This document shows, piece by piece, positions 57,896 to 64,000 of a stretch of 64,000 nucleotides of DNA. Each line of letters opens with the position of its first letter. Within the stretch, counting starts at the first letter, position 1. The translations under genes and the position numbers were made by a program. The stretch is from Sipunculus nudus (Eukaryota; Annelida; Sipuncula; Golfingiida; Sipunculidae), in assembly GCA_026874595.1 (NCBI GenBank), contig CM049308.1:25906367-25970366 (forward strand), given 5' to 3'. The notes below the pieces were generated by a model. It saw nothing but the letters and a program-made list of their open reading frames with translations. It did no database searches and was not told the origin of the DNA.

Positions 57896-58075
57896 CTACA
57901 ATTTATGGATGTGGGCGTGCTCCAAATAAGCGTTATTCCGTTCTTCACTATTTCGCGGACACACAAAACCTTCCCAGCAGATAGATGAATTCCTTAACGG
58001 TGTCTTCGAAGTACTTTTGTGTCGCATTCCTGCGCTCTTATCAAACCCCGGCAGATTTATTTCTCCCAGTTTCTC
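57896..58075 (-). CDS. Candidate small ORF or first exon, protein unknown
   Basis: On the minus strand an ATG in good context (AAAATGG) opens a frame reading MAASLDSLEKLGEINLPGFD and later SICWEGFVCPRNSEERNN, closing at 57896-57898. Upstream sequence is CpG-containing compared with its surroundings. No family is recognised, and no linked exons were found. It could be a short gene, a 5' exon or chance. Confidence 0.25.
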   Translation of the reverse strand, partial: EKLGEINLPGFDKSAGMRHKSTSKTPLRNSSICWEGFVCPRNSEERNNAYLEHAHIHKL

Positions 58076-59137
58076 GAGACTGTCCAAGGAGGCTGCCATT
58101 TTGCGTACACGCTTTATCCCATCGTATGTCTACCGCTATTTTTTTTAAATCTGAAAATGAGTAATAGGCGCCTCTCCAGTGTTGATGGGGTTGCGGGTTT
58201 TAATACACTTGTGAATTTGCCCAAAGTATCCCGAATGAAGGCTACCTGTCATTGTTTAATGTACAAATTATCAAATCACATATTGCTTATCTTACTATTT
58301 TATATTTGAGTGTCAATAATAACTAGAAGTTAATCGACTTTTACAGATTGTTCGAAGGATGGACATTTCAAAAGCTTTCCACATAATTATGAAAATCTTT
58401 ATCGATAGGTGGAAACAGGTTTGTTTGAAATTTATTTTAAAACATTCGTCCCTTCCAAATCGTTTCAGGTAAAAGGTATTTCCGTAAAATCTCCTTTATC
58501 ACGCCCCCCCCCCCCCCGGGTTGTCCCGGATTTGCCCCTGGACAGCAAGAATCTCCTTGAAGGAAACTCCACGCTAAAAGCTACCCTTGTAATGAGCCGA
58601 TCGTAAGATCGATGATATGAAATATTATATAAGCGCACATTTTTATACACATTAATCGTTAAATATGATTTCGATAATCTTTTATCATGATACAAATAAA
58701 ATAATTAAAACACATTAATTCTACATCGTCACAACCAGTTTGTGACAGTTACTAGAAGCATATATTATTGTATAATAATATTTCTTTATTTTTTTTATTC
58801 ATTTATTATTTTAATTTTTTTTTGTGGAGGTAACTGCCTCAATTTTTTTTTTTTCATATTAGGTTAACTAAGTACTATGTACAGCTGCAGAATTCCATAC
58901 CGGAATGGATCGAATTCTTCTTTCATAATCAAGAATAAAAGTTTTTCAATATTCATTCAAAGGTGAGATTTTTAAGAAAGTAATGTATAATAGATACAAA
59001 AGGTAATATCCTCAGTTCATTACTTTCGTGAAATTTTCCCCAAATTCATATCTAGCTTTGCACAACTATAGCATGATATTTGGTCAATTAAAGCCATACA
59101 AAACATAAAATAACTGTCGTGATGGTGTAACATCAAT

Positions 59138-59568
59138 TCAGTAATTCATTCTGATCGCCGCGATTTCTGTGACTGTAATGTCCTCCTTAGCGAACACAAC
59201 CAAATGTAGCAAGCTTGGAGTGGTCATGTCACAGGCGAAATCAAGTTTGTCCACTCCGGCGACATGTTTGATCACGTGACATAATTTGAACCAGCCTTTG
59301 GGCAGAGACTGTGTGTCTGCGTGGGCCACGATAAGGTTTTCTTTGCCAAGATTTCCCCCGAAAACACGTACCAGAAAGTTCATGCTTGAGTTGCTGTTTG
59401 ATGGGACGTTGATCGTGAAAGAGGCTGAGCATCCGGGTCCTCCACGTCCGGGTAAAGTCAGACCGGTCTGAAGGTCTTTGTCTACCAATCGGGTCACGTT
59501 GTCGCACGCCATCCTGCGAGTCACATCAGCTTCACTGATCGGGAGAAGTGTTGGCGTTTCAGTGTTTC
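59138..59568 (-). CDS. Gene B last exon (C-terminal module)
   Basis: Acceptor ACATTTTGCAG, 431 bp. It encodes from ETPTLLPISEADVTRRM to AIRMNY, then TGA. It aligns with gene A exon 4 over its full length and has two extra residues at the end. Confidence 0.9.
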
Positions 59569-61059
59569 CTGCAAAATGTCGTAATGTAACATATACTTAC
59601 ATGATATGAATATAAGCAATATTAGTTTCTAGTCGTGTATGTTTTTAAAAAAGTAACGAAAAGCTCCTTTTATCAGAAGCCATTTGAATCATGAGGAGGG
59701 GTAGTAGATTCTAACGTCTTTTTTTGTCTTCAGATAACATACTACTTTTTAGAGAGCTATACCAAGAAATAATAAGTCTCCTTCAGCCATGTCACAAGTA
59801 CTGTTCGATCAGATTAAATCGAAAAAATATTCACTTGCTTAGATATTTTTTGTACACAAAAAGTAGAATGAAACAAAGAAACTACTTTTTTCATCTTCAG
59901 TGACATAGAGTGACAGTTAAATTGTATGACCGCAAGTGGGAGCCTGAACAAATAAAAACATCTCCATGATATCTATATGCGTGTTTAATATTCCTTAACG
60001 ATTTCTATGGATTTCCCGTGAAACTGCGTTGGTGGAAGCGCATTTGAAGTGTAGTTCTAGTGCTGTGATTCAAGGCAATGGCGTCATTTTAACGGCGGGC
60101 CTAGATGATGATACTTCGTTTTTAGTCTCCGTGTTTTGTATCTTTTATAAAAAAAAAAAACACTTGATGAGTGTTATAACAAACACACATATACCTGGGT
60201 CATTTTCACGTAACCAGTAGTAAATTGGTTTAATTCTAATCAGCCACTGGGATCCTGTACCGAGCCAAGGTGAAGGTCCGAAACTTGACCATTCATCGCA
60301 TTGTTTCATCACCAAAGTGCCGTACCAATTTCCACTCATTTTTTTTCTGGTTGTCAACAGGGCACATTTGTGATCCACATCTATCCACGGCAAATTCTTC
60401 CCGATAGAATAAGTGCCATTAAAATTCCAACTGTCATATTTAGTGAGGACTTGAATGTCCGTCTGGTTTGGTCCGTAGTTGACGAGGGAGTAAGTTGTCG
60501 GAGCAGAAAATCTTCCTCCCCATCGTCCTCTCCCCGTTGCTTCCAGAGCAAACTGTGTGATATACAGATATAACGAGACAAAAAAATGTATTCCAGTATA
60601 ATAAAGAGTCTTCGTAGTGAGTCCTGACACTTGAATGGTCTCAATATATATCATGACAGTTCCTGAACTAAGTCCACTAAACACAGAAAACCACTTCCAC
60701 ACGCATTCTTTGAACCGGGCTAGTTCAGAGCACGAAAGTTAAACTGGTAATTTGATCCGTGTAGTGCCTGAGCACGCTGCCAACTTTCTCAGAAAAATCC
60801 CTATAATATCACACGGAGCTTGTGGTCCTAACACGCAGTCTCACGGATACGTCGCAGGGAATTTGTCGGTACAACAGTCAAGTACATTTTTTCCGCTTTG
60901 CAGTGACGAAAGAATGCCCATGCAGCCGTTTATTACGTATCAGATACGCTGGACATCCTTCGCAATGTTTTACCCGAACCTGTCCTTGTTATGACAAATA
61001 ATGTATATCTTCAAGGCTAAGAGCTCTCAGAATATATTTCTAGGTACAAGTTATATTCC

Positions 61060-61119
<60 letters not shown>

Positions 61120-64000
61120 CTCCTTGCTGTCACTTGATAATAATACGACCTGTACAATTGATGACTTCTCTACACAACTCTACGCACCATATTTTCTGGT
61201 GTCCTTCATGAATTACAATAAAACCAAATTCTGGTTTTGTTACCTTCCGATTGTACCTAGGAATGCTAACTAAGCCTGCCCCTAATCAGGGAGTTTTCAC
61301 TTGTTATCCTGCACTTTGAAATCTAAAGATACAAATTTGTTAATTTGTGAAACTAAACACATTACACGAGCGCCCATCATGTCTGACAAACGATTCGAAA
61401 ACACTAGACTCTATTCTAGAACTAATTCTCAATGTTCATATATTTATCTGTTAAAAAATAAAAAATAATCTATAACTTTTTCACAAAAATCTTAAAGTGT
61501 GTATTCCACGTGACACAAATTAACATTTTATGGTAACAATAATATTACTACAAATAATTATTTCATTTAAAGATGACCCAAGGCCTCGTCAGAAAGAGTT
61601 ATATAGAAAACTAGCAAGAATTGGTAATATTTTACGTATACACAAGGATGTTAGTGTCTGTTGCATCACAATTCACTGTTCTAATGGTTTCTTCGTTAAA
61701 TCAGGTGTTTTATTCACTTACATTAAAGTCATATAAAGAAAACATCGTTCTACGGATTCGTCGCTCCATTTATTTATGGATTATTTCATTGATCAGAATG
61801 AGGACCTGGTCCTTTGTGATGTTGCTGATGTGTGATGTGGCATCAATTTCCTTAATAAGCCTCAAAGGCCTGGGAAATGGCATAATACAGTATTGAGCAT
61901 AAACCCCCTGCAAGTTTGCAAAATTCCACGTACTGTGTCTTAAAAGGTTTAGAACAAGAAATGGTGATCTGTGGAACAGATCTGGCATGTCCCCCGCCTG
62001 TTCTGGAAGTAGCTTGAAAATAAAAGAGTTGTGAATACCTGTACGAAATTTGAGATGGGTCAATATGTCAACCACCAAGATGACCTCGGCAACCTTGAAA
62101 ACTGCATTAAGGTCCTTGTTCGCACTTTACTGGCCCTTCATGAGGTGTGTCAATGCTGCGAGTTTAGTGACTGTGCTTCAAACTCTCTTTTTTTAGGTTA
62201 TTGCGTTCGGATCATTTGAGTATTGACGCCTCTTTGACCTTGGAAAATGCGTCAAAGTCATTCATATATGAACTTGATCTAGCCCTTTATGGGCTGCATC
62301 AATGCTGCAGGTTAGGTGACTCTGCCTCGGTCTTTTTGAGATATTGCGTTAACATAATATCCGTGGCGTACTGACGCAGGGCCCCGACGGACGGAAAGAC
62401 GGCACGACGCTCACCGTTTCTATGTCCCCCATCGACAGCGCCTTTAGACTACGCTCCCGTGAAAGCAACTGATTTCACGCTGCCAGCTTTGACCGTTTAT
62501 GATATATTTAGACACCAGATGGCGGTTCGTTGTCCGCTGAAAAAAAACGTTCGTATGATGTGACAAGCAGCCTACCAGATGCCTATAAACAAACACTCGA
62601 CAGGCATCCTGGCTCCGCCCATAGCTGCGCTTCAAGCGCCGCTTGATGACAGTTTATGGTCGCATCATCGCCCGATAAAATTATGACATTATGACTGTGT
62701 TAGCGTAGCCATGTATCTGTTGTCTGCAGAACTGAAACAAGCCAGCGAGGTGTGCACGCAGCCTTTGTTGTTACGTTTCGTTTGAATTACAGCTCACCGG
62801 CTGGGCATCCTATGTGCCCAAGGCCCTAAGCTAACCACGGGTGGGGCAATTTTCTCTGAGCCTGTGGCCTGTTCAGACGGTTACCGGGGCGATGAGCTGT
62901 CACTCAAAACGAAATGAACATGATTTGCTCTGTGTATTCCTCGCTTGGCTGTGTCTTCCAGCACAAGGTCTCATATGATTGGACAGTGCTCCCCTCTGGT
63001 GTAGCAATTCAGGATATGAGGTCATAACAAACAGCGCTTACGATATAGGTAGTAGGCTTATAGGTAAAGCGCTGTGTAATGAGCGTACCTTTAGTCTGGC
63101 CCAGTCGATGTAATGGTTCAAACATAATTCCTCCAACTAACGGTGTCATCAAACTTTGCTTTGTCGCAAAGCTTAACACAGGTACTCCTACCTCGCGGCA
63201 AATTATATAACTAAAGTACGGCCATCTTACCGACTATTTGGTGATAAGAGCTGGCACTGAGTTAAGTCTATCGGTACATGGAATCACGTTTTATTTTAAG
63301 GATTTTATTAGTAAACGAAAATACTAAAGCCCAGGCAGGGCTACGGCGCCTTCGGCCCTTTCGCACCATATTTGTTTCTTCTCAGAGTCCGTCTGCCGCC
63401 TAACCAGAAACCCCATAAGGCCCGTCCACACCGAACGCTGCCCCGCGTCATGATGAGCTGCATGTGATGCGCAGCAAATACCATACTTTTTTTGGGCGCT
63501 GCAGAGCGGATAAAATTAAACTTTTCCCAGCTTTGCTCTGCAGCGCGGCGCAGCGCTTGGTGAGGACACCAAAATGTATTTGCATGTACTCAGCTTTTTT
63601 TGCAGTGCAGCGTTCGGTATGTACGGAACTTTACAAACATGTTTAAGTGCAACAATTTTGCTAACAAAGACAATATCTTTGACGGCTGTCGTATGATGTC
63701 ATTATTGTATATTCAAAGCAATACAACTATGTATTTCACCCACCGAGTTTTCTATATAATGATATTTTAGCATGAATAATTATACCTGATAACGTGTTCC
63801 CCGTGCATTTTCTTTGATGTAATCGGCATTGCCAAGTAACGAATAGTCCATAGATAAACCGGGTATCTGTTCATTGCGCTCTAGGATGTTTTGCAGGGTC
63901 CAGTTCAAACCCTCCACCATGGCAACCAGAAGCGTCCAGCCTCCACCGTCAGTGGTCATGTCACAGTAGACAGGAGTGACGACCCCGTTTATCGTGACGT
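59138..64000 (-). CDS. Gene B: paralogue of gene A, partial at window end
   Basis: Three exons on the minus strand: 64000-63786 (cut by the window), 60552-60195 and 59568-59138, joined in phases 0 and 1 exactly as in gene A, with a TGA at 59138-59140. The protein has VYCDMTTDGGGW, FALEATGRGRWGGRFSAPTT, WIDVDHKCALLTTRKK, CDNVTRLVDKDLQTG and TVTEIAAIRMNY. Compared with A, the middle exon is roughly 80% and the last exon roughly 60% identical, with small indels. The C255 equivalent is Arg here, leaving four shared Cys in the last module. Its second visible intron is 626 bp versus 4932 bp in gene A. The first exon with any leader lies outside. Likely secreted, as for A. Confidence 0.8.
60195..60552 (-). 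CDS. Gene B middle exon (Trp-rich module)
   Basis: Acceptor TATCACACAG, donor CCCAG|GTATAT, 358 bp, three bases longer than in gene A. Confidence 0.9.
61062..61115. repeat. (CT)n(CA)n compound microsatellite
   Basis: About 41 bp of CT followed by 13 bp of CA. Confidence 0.95.
62060..62410 (+). repeat. ~146-bp unit, two diverged copies, with a GACGG-rich end
   Basis: ACCTTGAAAACTGCATTAAGG (62090) and ACCTTGGAAAATGCGTCAAAG (62236) start two related units sharing CTTTA(C/T)...GGCTGCATCAATGCTGC-like words and TATTGCGTT. The end, CCCCGACGGACGGAAAGACGG, resembles the ACGGACGGAAGACGG tails of other tandem-repeat elements. Confidence 0.55.
62440..63090 (+). repeat. Dispersed repeat R5, copy 2
   Basis: The longer copy of the repeat at 19725-20190, with about 200 bp of extra central sequence (62640-62830) that may be an insertion or a part lost from copy 1. 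Confidence 0.7.
63418..63630. mobile_element. Small MITE-like element
   Basis: ACCGAACGCTGC (63430-63441) and its exact inverse GCAGCGTTCGGT (63607-63618) bound about 190 bp of non-coding sequence, with weaker inverse similarity outside (CCGTCCAC versus GTACGGA). The core is GC-rich with GCGC words, unlike its surroundings. No clear target duplication was found. Confidence 0.5.
63786..64000 (-). CDS. Gene B fibrinogen-like exon, cut by window end
   Basis: Donor TATCAG|GTATAA, phase 0. It encodes VTINGVVTPVYCDMTTDGGG and ends ADYIKENARGTRYQ, aligning with gene A exon 2 from residue 49 onward. Confidence 0.9.

Larger units (their letters stand above)
60553..63785 (-). other. Gene B large intron with several repeats
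   Basis: 3233 bp, against 1287 bp for the matching intron of gene A. It contains a CT/CA microsatellite, a ~146-bp duplicated block, the R5 repeat and a small inverted-repeat element. No LINE is present at this position. Confidence 0.6.

Noticed and set aside
60145-60702. 185-codon minus-strand ORF taken as a whole
   Set aside because: Only 60195-60552 is exon; both ends are intron read-through, as shown by splice sites and alignment with gene A exon 3.

Overview
This is eukaryotic, AT-rich, intron-bearing DNA, most probably from a bivalve mollusc. Three things point there: short coding exons with GT/AG borders; long (AT)n and (CT)n microsatellites; and many non-autonomous elements carrying internal tandem repeats, a style well known from bivalve genomes (for example the pearl elements). 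No rRNA, true tRNA, CRISPR or bacterial-style operon was seen. The species assignment is an inference.

Two convincing host genes lie tail to tail on the right side. Gene A (+, 42724-52049) has four exons with matching phases and encodes 379 residues: a short leader, a fibrinogen-like N-terminal module, a second module, and an unrecognised C-terminal module. Gene B (-, 64000 down to 59138) is its paralogue and is cut by the window end, so its first exon(s) are missing. The introns of both genes have been enlarged or reshaped by mobile elements.

The rest is mostly mobile DNA and decayed genes. 1-8711: arrays of a ~330-bp repeat family (T3) with a T1 element holding ~180-bp repeats, and two T3 elements lying head to head. 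8876-9502, 14223-16545 and 35492-39380: remnants of what look like DUF6589-type genes. The last is a seven-exon minus-strand copy ending in a broken PHD-like finger. 20255-22120: a PIF/Harbinger-type element with TTA target duplications. 22497-24580: a T2 element with ~329-bp repeats. 24790-25044: a retropepsin remnant with an altered active site. 25548-27560: a decayed transposon-associated protein gene. 31461-33596: on the minus strand, an OTU protease domain followed by a PIF1-type Walker A motif, an order expected of a dead autonomous Helentron. 45149-46126: a 5'-truncated LINE with a perfect 12-bp target duplication. 47480-48709: a Helitron-like element with a CTAG 3' end. 52117-52266: a tRNA-derived SINE with a 15-bp target duplication, 67 bp past the gene A stop.

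The most interesting pattern is that three repeat families unrelated in sequence (T1, T2, T3) share one plan: a short palindrome at the 5' end, a 10-13 bp subterminal motif, internal tandem repeats of 180-330 bp, and a 3' hairpin whose arm is the inverted copy of the 5' motif. This fits Helentron-type rolling-circle elements, and the OTU/PIF1 remnant could come from an autonomous partner.
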